DNA from: Thalassotalea_H castellviae
GTDB lineage: Bacteria > Pseudomonadota > Gammaproteobacteria > Enterobacterales > Alteromonadaceae
Direction: 5' to 3'
DNA length: 64,000 nt
Assembly (NCBI RefSeq): GCF_031846185.1
Contig: NZ_JAVRIF010000006.1
Location: forward strand, 124,001 to 188,000
Part shown: one piece after another, positions 1-7,254 of the stretch
Position numbering within the stretch: the first letter of the stretch is position 1
Layout of the letters: every line of letters begins with the position of its first letter
Program-made: the position numbers and the translations under genes
The notes under the pieces: model-generated
What the model was told of the DNA's origin: nothing
Databases searched by the model: none
Seen by the model: only the letters and a program-made list of their open reading frames with translations

Positions 1-199
1 AGTAATCTTTTTCAACAAAGTGTAATGGGTGATACCAAGAGGAACCTAGAAGTCCAAGCTTATTGGTTTGTTTTTCAATGTCTGTAATATCGATAGCAAG
101 CATATATAAACGGTATTTAAAACTATGCTTTTTGGGCGAAAATCGTCGATGGGATATTTCCCCTAAATATATATAACTTTGACTAAATGGATTATCCAT
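1..199 (-). CDS. DUF1365 family protein (partial, runs off left edge)
   Basis: This is the N-terminal 66 residues of a protein whose start codon overlaps the stop of the upstream FAD oxidoreductase (TAATG), so the two are translationally coupled. The visible part carries the family signature: a tyrosine-rich start, the GEISHRRFSPKKHSF stretch (residues 13-27), then YRLYMLAIDI. DUF1365 proteins are of unknown biochemistry. They usually sit between a COG2907-type FAD oxidoreductase and a cyclopropane-fatty-acid synthase-like methyltransferase, and are thought to act in lipid modification. That methyltransferase would be expected beyond position 1 but cannot be seen here. Family assignment is good; function is unknown. 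Confidence 0.85.
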   Translation of the reverse strand, partial: MDNPFSQSYIYLGEISHRRFSPKKHSFKYRLYMLAIDITDIEKQTNKLGLLGSSWYHPLHFVEKDY

Positions 200-1473
200 T
201 AAGCACCTTTCGCATGAACATCTAAAAAGCAATCAAAACGCTTTGCGACTTCTACCGCACTTCTTACGCCATCTTCATGAAAACCATTGTGCCAATAAGC
301 GCCGGCAAAATGTGTATGGTTTATTCCACAAATAAATGAACGTTGCTTTTGTGCTTTAATTGATTGAGTTGAAAAGACTGGATGATGATAAACATACTCG
401 CCTAAAATCTCGGCAGGATTTATTTCCTCTTTTTGGTTAAGGGTAACGCAAAAGGTATCTGCACTTTTGATGCCCTGTAATATATTCATGTTGTAGGTAA
501 CACTAGCTGCTTTATTGCGATCATCACTTAATTGGTAATTCCAACTTGCCCATGCATTTTTTCGTTTGGGTAACAGCTTTTTATCTGTATGAAGCACGAC
601 TGAGTTTTCACTATAAGGCATGGCTGATAAAATGGCTTCTTCTTCATCTGTTGGATCATTTAATAAAGCAAGTGCTTGATCAGAATGACAGGCTATCACG
701 ACCTCGTCGAATGTTTCGCTCGAGCTATTATTAAAATGTAAATGCACTTTCTCGTCAGAGCGTGTAACGCCACTAATCTCTGCATTTAGTTTAATATTTT
801 TCTCAAATGGAGCGCACAAAGGCGTTAAGTAGCTGCGAGAGCCGTTCGGAATAACATACCATTGCGGCCTATCAGCAATGTTTAGTAAACCATGGTTATG
901 AAAAAACTGGACAAAAAATCGAAATTCAAAATCTTCCATTTGAGCTAAAGAGCTTGACCAAATAGCTGCGCCCATAGGTAAAATATAATGTTCAGCAAAG
1001 AATTCACTAAAATTATTTTCCTTTAAAAAATGCCCTAAAGCGTATCCTTTTTGATAATTTCCTTGATGAAATATAGCTTTACATAATTTGTTAAACCTTA
1101 AAATCTCTTTTACTAGCACCCAAAATCGCGGGTTAAAAATATTACGTCGTTGCGCAAATAAGGTATTTAAGTTGTGACCGTTGTATTCCATTCCTGTTTT
1201 GCAATTATGTACTGAAAAGCTCATTTCTGTAGCTTGTTTACCTATCCCTATTTCCGATAATAAGGCTAGGTAATTTGGGTAAGTTATATCGTTAAAAACG
1301 ATAAAACCAGTGTCTATAGCATAGTTTTGACCATTTTTTTTAACATCAACGGTTGCCGTGTGGCCCCCTATTTTATTATTCTTTTCAAAGACGGTTACTT
1401 GGTGTTTTTTTGATAACAGGTAAGCCGCTGTTAAGCCTGAAATACCTGACCCGATAATTGCGATATGCTTCAT
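199..1473 (-). CDS. NAD(P)/FAD-dependent oxidoreductase (COG2907, amine-oxidase fold)
   Basis: A 424-residue flavoprotein. The N-terminus (residues 3-30) has the dinucleotide-binding GSGISGL motif, an acidic residue ending beta-2 (FEK) and a GGHTATVDV segment. A longer frame begins at 1506, but the ATG at 1473 starts right at the Rossmann strand and overlaps the preceding SDR stop by four bases (ATGA), so it is preferred. Proteins of this group occur next to DUF1365 and CFA-like methyltransferases in RpoE/ChrR regulons. A role in oxidising or modifying membrane fatty acids, possibly of the furan-fatty-acid type, is inferred from this context only. It is followed with one-base overlap by the DUF1365 gene. 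Confidence 0.85.
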   Translation of the reverse strand: MKHIAIIGSGISGLTAAYLLSKKHQVTVFEKNNKIGGHTATVDVKKNGQNYAIDTGFIVFNDITYPNYLALLSEIGIGKQATEMSFSVHNCKTGMEYNGHNLNTLFAQRRNIFNPRFWVLVKEILRFNKLCKAIFHQGNYQKGYALGHFLKENNFSEFFAEHYILPMGAAIWSSSLAQMEDFEFRFFVQFFHNHGLLNIADRPQWYVIPNGSRSYLTPLCAPFEKNIKLNAEISGVTRSDEKVHLHFNNSSSETFDEVVIACHSDQALALLNDPTDEEEAILSAMPYSENSVVLHTDKKLLPKRKNAWASWNYQLSDDRNKAASVTYNMNILQGIKSADTFCVTLNQKEEINPAEILGEYVYHHPVFSTQSIKAQKQRSFICGINHTHFAGAYWHNGFHEDGVRSAVEVAKRFDCFLDVHAKGA

Positions 1474-2192
1474 GCGAATTGTTTCCTTGTGATAAGCCAT
1501 TGCCAAAGTGAAGACGGTAGGAAAGACAATACTTTTAATATAAAAGTAAAACGTTTAGGAAAATGTAAGTAGGCTTTTCGCTTGTTTATACCATTAATGA
1601 TCCTATTCGCGGCATCGTCGCTGGTGATTAAAAATGGCATTTCAAAGTTGTTTTTGTTGGTTAAAGGTGTTTTTACAAAACCAGGGTGCACTAGCGTTAC
1701 TGCAATATTATGCGCTAATAAATCTAACCGTAAGCTATTTGCCAAATAGTCCATACCGGCTTTTGAAGCTCCGTAGGCTTCACTTCTTGGGAAGGGCAAT
1801 ATCGTTGCACTAGAACTGATAAATACTACTTGTCCACCTTGTTTCATTTTAGGTAATAAAAATTGAAGTAAGTAACCTAAAGAAATTAAGTTAGTTGAGA
1901 TAATTTCTTCAAATAATTCACCGTCAAACTGCTTTGCGTTATCGATATACCGACAATCGCCTGCGTTTAAAATTAATACGTCAATTTCTTCGACATGTTT
2001 TGTAGATTGTGAAATTTCTTTCTGATTATTTAAATCAAATAAACAGGTATTGTGAACATTGTTAAGTGCGGTTAATTTTTCTTTATTGCGCCCACACGCT
2101 GTTACGGAATAGCCATTAGCAACATACTGTTCAACCAATGATTGACCTATGCCTGAAGTAGCACCAGTGATAAGTATATGTTTAGACGACAT
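1470..2192 (-). CDS. Short-chain dehydrogenase/reductase
   Basis: A 240-residue classical SDR. The cofactor motif TGATSGIG is at residues 9-16, NAG at 76-78, the catalytic serine region SSS at 126-128, and the YxxxK pair at Tyr140 and Lys144. All catalytic positions are present, so an active NAD(P)-dependent oxidoreductase is expected; the substrate is unknown. The start overlaps the stop of the NTF2-like gene (TAATG) and the end overlaps the FAD oxidoreductase start (ATGA), placing it firmly inside the sigma-factor operon. SDRs in this position are recurrent members of ChrR-controlled stress operons. Confidence 0.9.
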   Translation of the reverse strand: MSSKHILITGATSGIGQSLVEQYVANGYSVTACGRNKEKLTALNNVHNTCLFDLNNQKEISQSTKHVEEIDVLILNAGDCRYIDNAKQFDGELFEEIISTNLISLGYLLQFLLPKMKQGGQVVFISSSATILPFPRSEAYGASKAGMDYLANSLRLDLLAHNIAVTLVHPGFVKTPLTNKNNFEMPFLITSDDAANRIINGINKRKAYLHFPKRFTFILKVLSFLPSSLWQWLITRKQFA

Positions 2193-2653
2193 TAGTTAGC
2201 CGCCTTGTTTTTAATCCATTTAGTCAGTTTGCCAAAAATAGGTACCTGTTCATACAACATCTCACCTAAATCAAGATAGTCTCGGTGATAAATAACTTTA
2301 TCGTTTTGTCCTTTTATATGTGAATTGCCATAAACAGTGACATCTTTCCCTTTATTTAATTTAGTGTGCTGATAGGTCATCTTCCAATAGATTGAGGCTT
2401 CATGTTTTTCAGTAATAACATGATCAATCTCAAAGCGACATGAGGCGATATTTTGATAAAGGCTTTCAAAATATTTGATGAGTTCATCGATACCTTCAAC
2501 CTTGTGCATTGGGTCAATAAAAGTGACATCAACATGATAAATGTGAGCCAACAAATCTAGGTTGCTTATAGTAAGCGTTTGATAAATACTCACAAAATTT
2601 CTGAGCCATAACGGCTTATTTTCAGGCTGATCGTTAAATACTTTTGTTTGCAT
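2192..2653 (-). CDS. NTF2-like (SnoaL-type) protein
   Basis: A small 153-residue protein with the cone-shaped NTF2-like fold pattern: an N-terminal helix (YQTLTISNLDLLAHIY), then DVTFIDPMHKVEG, and late strands including TVYGNSHIK. It has no signal peptide or membrane segment. The ATG at 2653 is preceded by a GGGA ribosome site, and the alternative TTG at 2665 lies upstream of it, so the ATG is used here. Such proteins may bind a small hydrophobic ligand or help a neighbouring enzyme; the activity is unknown. There is a 91-base gap to the photolyase upstream and coupling to the SDR downstream. Confidence 0.8.
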   Translation of the reverse strand: MQTKVFNDQPENKPLWLRNFVSIYQTLTISNLDLLAHIYHVDVTFIDPMHKVEGIDELIKYFESLYQNIASCRFEIDHVITEKHEASIYWKMTYQHTKLNKGKDVTVYGNSHIKGQNDKVIYHRDYLDLGEMLYEQVPIFGKLTKWIKNKAAN

Positions 2654-2744
2654 TTTTAATCCCAAGTTAACGCTGGAACTCTCTGTTACAGCAATAAATA
2701 AATTGTAGAAAATAACCCCTTAAAATATAAAAAATATCAGTCAG

Positions 2745-4133
2745 TTATTTTTTATAAAACGCTAAAGCTTGTAGTCTTGCTGTTTTATGTTCAACAATTG
2801 GCGGCCAATATAATGCTAACTGTTGGTTTTCAATATACTGATGTGGAAAATGTATATGTTTTACCGGAATACTTTCTAGCTCTGGTAAGTATTTACGTAT
2901 AAAACTACCATCAGGATCAAATCGTTCACTTTGTCTTATTGGATTAAACACGCGAAAATAAGGTTGAGCGTCACAACCCGTACTAGCAGCCCATTGCCAG
3001 CCACCATTATTTGCAGCTAAATCACCGTCGATTAAATGCTGCATAAAATATTGTTCACCTAAACGCCAATCAATGAGTAAGTGTTTGGTTAGAAAGCTAG
3101 CTGCCACCATTCTCAGACGATTGTGCATCCATCCTGTTTGATTAAGTTGCCTCATGGCTGCATCAACCAAGGGGTAACCTGTTTTACCTTCACACCAGGC
3201 TTTAAAGTACGATTGATTATTACTCCATGAAAGGGATTGATACTTTTTATTAAAACATTGATGCTTACATAAGCGTTGTTCATGAAACATAAGATGACGA
3301 TAAAATTCTCGCCAAATGATTTCATTGAGCCAGGAAAACTCTTTACTGTCAGTTGCGAGTAAAAGATCAGGAAAACGATGTAATAATGAAAATAATACAA
3401 ACCTAGGGCTAATTACCCCAGCGGCTAAGTAAGGTGAAATGCCAGATGTTCCTTTAATCGAAGGGATATCTCGATAGTCAAGATAATCACTGATCTTATG
3501 ACTAAAAAATGACGTTAAAGTGTTTGATTCATACTCTTTTGCCAATGGCCATGCGGCAGACAAGTTAGTCGGTTCTATTGGCTTAGTGTCGTTGGTATTG
3601 CTTAACGATTTGTTTGATATTGCAGGCTTGCCTAAATAGTCAAAGCCATTTAATTGAACATACTTTATCCATGCTTTTTTAAACGGTGTAAAAACTTTGA
3701 ACATAGTCCCTGACTGATTTAACACCTTGCCTTTTGGGATAATTACATCTGCTTCAAATAGGGTTAATGGAACACCTTGCGCTATGCAATTTTCATCTCT
3801 TTGTTGCTCATTAAATTCTAATTCACTGTTCGCTACAACTTCTTGAATATTATTGGTTTCACAATAATTTTTTAGAAAAGTCACTTGAGCGGGAAAATCG
3901 GGTAGCACCACAAGCTCAAGAGCAATATTTAATTCAGCTAACTCTAAAACTAATGCGTTCGCATGACGTTTAATAAAATCGATTTTTATTTCGGACCAAT
4001 CATGCTCTAGCCATTGTTTTTCTGACACAAAAAAAAACGCCTTACGCGGGGTTTCTGACTTTGCAAGCGTCAGAAAATAATGTAAGGCGGGGTTATCGTG
4101 CGTTCTTAGATCGTTACGAAACCAAAGTATCAA
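2745..4133 (-). CDS. phrB: Deoxyribodipyrimidine photolyase (class I CPD)
   Basis: A 462-residue blue-light DNA repair flavoenzyme that splits cyclobutane pyrimidine dimers. The N-terminal antenna domain opens with WFRNDLRTHDNPAL. The C-terminal FAD domain shows TGYPLVDAAMRQL, GWMHNRLRMVAASFLTK, LAANNGGWQWAASTGCDAQPYFR and FNP, which include the conserved tryptophans and the Asn that faces N5 of FAD in photolyases rather than cryptochromes. Length is typical of the E. coli PhrB type. It sits 32 bases after the DUF523/DUF1722 gene in the sigma-factor operon, consistent with light-induced expression. Which antenna cofactor it carries cannot be told. Confidence 0.95.
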   Translation of the reverse strand: MILWFRNDLRTHDNPALHYFLTLAKSETPRKAFFFVSEKQWLEHDWSEIKIDFIKRHANALVLELAELNIALELVVLPDFPAQVTFLKNYCETNNIQEVVANSELEFNEQQRDENCIAQGVPLTLFEADVIIPKGKVLNQSGTMFKVFTPFKKAWIKYVQLNGFDYLGKPAISNKSLSNTNDTKPIEPTNLSAAWPLAKEYESNTLTSFFSHKISDYLDYRDIPSIKGTSGISPYLAAGVISPRFVLFSLLHRFPDLLLATDSKEFSWLNEIIWREFYRHLMFHEQRLCKHQCFNKKYQSLSWSNNQSYFKAWCEGKTGYPLVDAAMRQLNQTGWMHNRLRMVAASFLTKHLLIDWRLGEQYFMQHLIDGDLAANNGGWQWAASTGCDAQPYFRVFNPIRQSERFDPDGSFIRKYLPELESIPVKHIHFPHQYIENQQLALYWPPIVEHKTARLQALAFYKK

Positions 4134-4165
4134 ATCGAATCCTTTTTATTACTACAGTATTAAAA

Positions 4166-5125
4166 TTAATAGGCATATCTCAGCTTAAGTTCATCTGGAT
4201 ATGGTGATAAATATGCTTGCTTTGCTAAATAATCTTTCGGGTATTGCAACAAATAGTGTTTGATTAATGTCAGCGGAGCAAATAAAGGAATAAGACCTTT
4301 ACGGTATGCATCAATTTGTTCACACAACTCTTGTCGTTCATTACTTTTTAAATGCTTTGAGAAGTAACCCTGAATGTGAGTAAGTGTGTTTGCATGTTTT
4401 TTACGAGTTGCTTTAACTTTTAAAGCCGCCATTAATCCAAAAACATATTTTTCCGCCATTTCAGCTAATGGCATATCAGCTTTTGCTAATAATTGACCTA
4501 ATTGTTTGTAAGCAACTAAGTCGTGACTCATCACCGTGTATTTATATTGGCTATGGAAAGTGGTTAACTTATGCTTTGTTAAACCTGAGGCTTCAACTGT
4601 TTGCCAATGTTTATAGGCATAAACTCTAGCAACAAAGTTTTCGCGAATAATAGGGTCGTTTAAGCGGCCATTTTCTTCACAAGGTAATAATGGATTAGCC
4701 TCCATGATCTCTTTGGCGAAAACACCTACGCCATCAGATTTTAATGAGTTACCTTCAGGACTATATTGCTTTACACGTTCCATTCCACAACTTGGACTCT
4801 TTGCACAAAATACGTAACCACTTAAGTTTTGTGTCATAGACGCCACTTTTTTACCGTAGGCACTTAGTGCTTCAGTGACATCGCCAGAGCCATCTGGTCG
4901 AGATACACTTATGACATCATCACGCTTTATTTGTCGAATAGTGGGGCGTGGAATAGGTAATCCAATCGCAACTTCGGGACAAAAGGATTTAAATGTTGCA
5001 TGTTGTCCCAATTCATTTATACAAAAGTTAGAGGGCTTATTACTGGCGTCAAAGCGTACTTTTTCTCCTACTAAGCACGCACTAATACCAATGTGTAAGT
5101 CTTTTTTATCAACGGTATGAATCAT
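4166..5125 (-). CDS. DUF523 and DUF1722 (YbgA-like) two-domain protein
   Basis: A 319-residue fusion. The N-terminal DUF523 part (about residues 10-160) has paired cysteine motifs, SACLVGEKVRFD and KSPSCGMERV, that could bind a metal or be redox-active. The C-terminal DUF1722 part (about 190-319) matches the YbgA helical domain, with AYKQLGQLLAKAD and LKLRYAY at the end. Biochemical function is not established. The family is commonly found directly beside photolyase genes, as here, and in the ChrR-linked operon, so a role with phrB or light stress is a context inference. The gap to chrR is only 23 bases. Confidence 0.88.
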   Translation of the reverse strand: MIHTVDKKDLHIGISACLVGEKVRFDASNKPSNFCINELGQHATFKSFCPEVAIGLPIPRPTIRQIKRDDVISVSRPDGSGDVTEALSAYGKKVASMTQNLSGYVFCAKSPSCGMERVKQYSPEGNSLKSDGVGVFAKEIMEANPLLPCEENGRLNDPIIRENFVARVYAYKHWQTVEASGLTKHKLTTFHSQYKYTVMSHDLVAYKQLGQLLAKADMPLAEMAEKYVFGLMAALKVKATRKKHANTLTHIQGYFSKHLKSNERQELCEQIDAYRKGLIPLFAPLTLIKHYLLQYPKDYLAKQAYLSPYPDELKLRYAY

Positions 5126-5148
5126 AAGTACACCTATTATTTTTGTTA

Positions 5149-5823
5149 TTAATAAATTAATGCGCCGATTGGGTTCAGTAATTTATTAATGCCTTGGGTA
5201 AAGTGTAAAGCGTCATTAGCTACGGTATAACAAAGGCATCCGTTGTTTGAAACTGGATGATGCTGGTGTGAACTATCGAGCATAATGAAGTCACCTTTTG
5301 TATATTCACCTTTTTCATCATGAAAAGAGCCGTCTAACAATAGGGTTAATTCAAATCCTTTATGGGTATGTTCAGGTACACCGCCACCAGGTTTTATTTC
5401 TAATAGGCTGGTGTGAATTTCATTTTCATCTAACTGTAATCGTGCTCTCGATAATTTGCCTATATTGATTGTATTACCTATTGTCATATTATTCAGGACT
5501 TTAGGTAATTGATAAGTTGTATCATTAAACACAATTGATTTGTCTAATATGGGTTCTGAAATAGCAATATCATCTGACTGTGAAATAAGGTTAGCCATCG
5601 CTTCAAAATCAATGTCATTATTTGAGCTATCATCAACAATAAATTTATCAAGGAAGCCTTCCTCGAAACTAACTTCAGCAGCATGCTCTGTTAATAGGAC
5701 AATTTTTTCTTGGCATTGCGGACACATTTCAGCATGCATGGCTATACCTGCTGATAATGACGCTGGTAAATCGCCGTCAACAAAGGCCTGTATCAGCTCA
5801 AGTTTAGGGTGATGTTTAATCAT
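5149..5823 (-). CDS. chrR: ChrR-type zinc anti-sigma factor with C-terminal cupin
   Basis: A 224-residue two-domain anti-sigma factor. The N-terminal zinc-binding anti-sigma domain has His4/His5 and the HxxxCxxC cluster His30, Cys34, Cys37. The C-terminal cupin (about 125-215) shows His152, His154, Glu158 and a His-rich turn (His186, 188, 189), matching the second metal site of ChrR. In the studied family the N-terminal domain holds the ECF sigma factor inactive and the cupin domain is needed for release by singlet oxygen. The start overlaps the sigma gene by eight bases, as expected for a balanced sigma/anti-sigma pair. Sensing of singlet oxygen here is inferred by homology. Confidence 0.92.
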   Translation of the reverse strand: MIKHHPKLELIQAFVDGDLPASLSAGIAMHAEMCPQCQEKIVLLTEHAAEVSFEEGFLDKFIVDDSSNNDIDFEAMANLISQSDDIAISEPILDKSIVFNDTTYQLPKVLNNMTIGNTINIGKLSRARLQLDENEIHTSLLEIKPGGGVPEHTHKGFELTLLLDGSFHDEKGEYTKGDFIMLDSSHQHHPVSNNGCLCYTVANDALHFTQGINKLLNPIGALIY

Positions 5824-6433
5824 TTTTTTCTCCTAACTGCACTTTGAGTTTTGCTAATGCTAAACGCAAACGAGATTTTATTGTTCCAAGCGGTAATTTG
5901 AGATGTTCGGCGAGTTGCTCTTGAGACATTTCCTTAAAATAGAAACCTTTTACTACTTGTTGCTGAGCTTCAGGTAGCTTTTCTATAACGGTAAGCAATT
6001 GCTTATTTTCAAGATGATCATCAAATGATTCATCGTTACCCACCATACTTTCTGCAAGTGGCCAAATGTCTTCACTAAGGTTATCTTCTCTATTACCTTT
6101 AATTTTGCGCAACATATCAAAAGTTACATTACGCATAACCGTATAAACCCACGTAGTAGCAGCACCTTTGTCTTTATCAAACAAATGAGCTTTTCGCCAA
6201 ACATTACTCATTGTTTCTTGAACTACTTCGCTAGCTTGCGCTTCATTAGTAAACTTTCCGCGAGCTATGCCATGAATTTTAGGACCAAAAAACTTAAACA
6301 ATAGCGTAAACGCTTTTTTGTCTCGTGATATTGCTACGGCATTAAGCCATTCGCAAAGCTGAGGATGATTTATTTTATCTGACATTTTACTAGATTTAGC
6401 ATTTGTCACTTTGCTTAGCAAGTGGGTTTGCAT
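5816..6433 (-). CDS. rpoE: ECF sigma factor, RpoE/ChrR-partner group
   Basis: A 205-residue group-4 sigma factor. Region 2 lies at about residues 40-105, with TNEAQASEVVQETMSNVWRK and TWVYTVMRNVTFDMLRK. Region 4 lies at about 140-200, with the FYFKEMSQEQLAEHLK turn and GTIKSRLRLALAKLK. The first ATG (6433) is chosen because a GGTGAT sits about ten bases upstream and the predicted promoter -10 ends about 40 bases before it; an internal ATG at 6385 has no ribosome site. The symbol follows the Rhodobacter RpoE-ChrR usage and does not mean the envelope-stress sigma-E. It is probably autoregulated through the promoter at 6471-6499. Confidence 0.92.
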   Translation of the reverse strand: MQTHLLSKVTNAKSSKMSDKINHPQLCEWLNAVAISRDKKAFTLLFKFFGPKIHGIARGKFTNEAQASEVVQETMSNVWRKAHLFDKDKGAATTWVYTVMRNVTFDMLRKIKGNREDNLSEDIWPLAESMVGNDESFDDHLENKQLLTVIEKLPEAQQQVVKGFYFKEMSQEQLAEHLKLPLGTIKSRLRLALAKLKVQLGEKND

Positions 6434-6470
6434 CGCTTTATCACCGAGTACTAGGTTAAAACATGGTTAG

Positions 6471-6499
6471 TTATACGGGTTAAAATTTAAAGTAGATCA
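6471..6499 (-). promoter_or_regulatory. Predicted ECF (RpoE/ChrR-type) promoter of the sigma operon
   Basis: On the minus strand the -35 hexamer TGATCT (6494-6499) is followed after exactly 16 bases by CGTATAA (6471-6477). TGATC is the established -35 element for sigma factors paired with ChrR. The same spacing and -10 start (CGTA) occur at three more places within 3 kb, which makes a chance match unlikely. It lies 38 bases upstream of the sigma-factor ATG and implies autoregulation. Confidence 0.78.
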
Positions 6500-6536
6500 C
6501 TTTAATTCTATTTTTTTTGTAATTAAGATGATGCGG

Positions 6537-7109
6537 CTAATCATTGAGAATAATAGCGTGAACAAAGTTTTCTGCATCTTGATAAGAATGATCGTTAATA
6601 AAGGTATTTTTAATTGCTAAATTAATAGGTAAAAGTTCTAACCATCTTGCCACTACCCAACTAGCGTTATGGGTTGGCTTTTCATTGTAAAGAGTATTAA
6701 GCATGATATTGTTTTTAAAAACGTCTTCTAGTGATGAAGAAAGTTCGCTAAGTTTTATATGATTAACTTTTTGAGACCAGTGCGATTTTTCTTTAACACA
6801 GCCAAAATTTAATTGTTCTTTCTCGTTTTCAATGGATAAAATCTCTACTAAAGACTTACACTGAACGTCAATTTCCAATACGCCATCTTCACCTTCATCA
6901 AAGTTGATGATATCGACCCAGCTTCCCCACTTTATTTCAGTTAAAGATGATGATTTAGCGTTTAATAAAATAATAAACCCTTGTTCTGTGGAGGCTATTT
7001 TTACCAATTTTAAATAACGGGGTTCAAAAATTCTTAAGCGCGTGATGCCATTGGGTAATAAAAATACCGGTAAAGGGAAAATAGGTAATCTTGAGTTTAC
7101 AGCTTTCAT
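6537..7109 (-). CDS. LON N-terminal substrate-binding domain protein
   Basis: A 190-residue stand-alone LON substrate-binding (PUA-like) domain, without the AAA+ and protease parts of Lon. The N-terminus RLPIFPLPVFLLPNGITRLRIFEPRYLKL is the family signature. The internal part, with FDEGEDGVLEIDVQC and a helical C-terminal bundle, fits the same family. Such proteins are widespread with no agreed function; some bind peptides. It is a single-gene unit with its own candidate ECF promoter and follows a terminator that closes the fasciclin gene, so it looks like a separate member of the sigma-factor regulon. Confidence 0.85.
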   Translation of the reverse strand: MKAVNSRLPIFPLPVFLLPNGITRLRIFEPRYLKLVKIASTEQGFIILLNAKSSSLTEIKWGSWVDIINFDEGEDGVLEIDVQCKSLVEILSIENEKEQLNFGCVKEKSHWSQKVNHIKLSELSSSLEDVFKNNIMLNTLYNEKPTHNASWVVARWLELLPINLAIKNTFINDHSYQDAENFVHAIILND

Positions 7110-7137
7110 AAGTATATTCTTTTTTAACTATGTATTG

Positions 7138-7166
7138 ATATACGAACAAGCGTAGATACTTGATCA
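7138..7166 (-). promoter_or_regulatory. Predicted ECF (RpoE/ChrR-type) promoter of the LON-domain gene
   Basis: Minus strand TGATCA (7161-7166), 16-base spacer, CGTATAT (7138-7144), ending 28 bases before the ATG at 7109. The layout is identical to the sigma-operon promoter. Confidence 0.72.
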
Positions 7167-7173
7167 GTTTAAG

Positions 7174-7205
7174 ATAAAAAAAGCCCCTGAAGACAGGGGC
7201 AAAAA
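7174..7205 (-). terminator. Rho-independent terminator of the fasciclin gene
   Basis: Minus strand hairpin with perfect 7-bp arms GCCCCTG / CAGGGGC (7194-7200 and 7183-7189), a TCTT loop and a run of seven T. It separates the fasciclin gene from the LON-domain gene's own promoter. Confidence 0.9.
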
Positions 7206-7254
7206 CCATGCAGTACAATTAAATGGTATGCATTGTGGAAAGGGAGTTTGTTGG

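Noticed and set aside
1506..1506. Upstream start for the FAD oxidoreductase (eleven extra residues)
   Set aside because: The extra residues precede the Rossmann strand and lie inside the SDR coding region; the ATG at 1473 gives the usual ATGA overlap.
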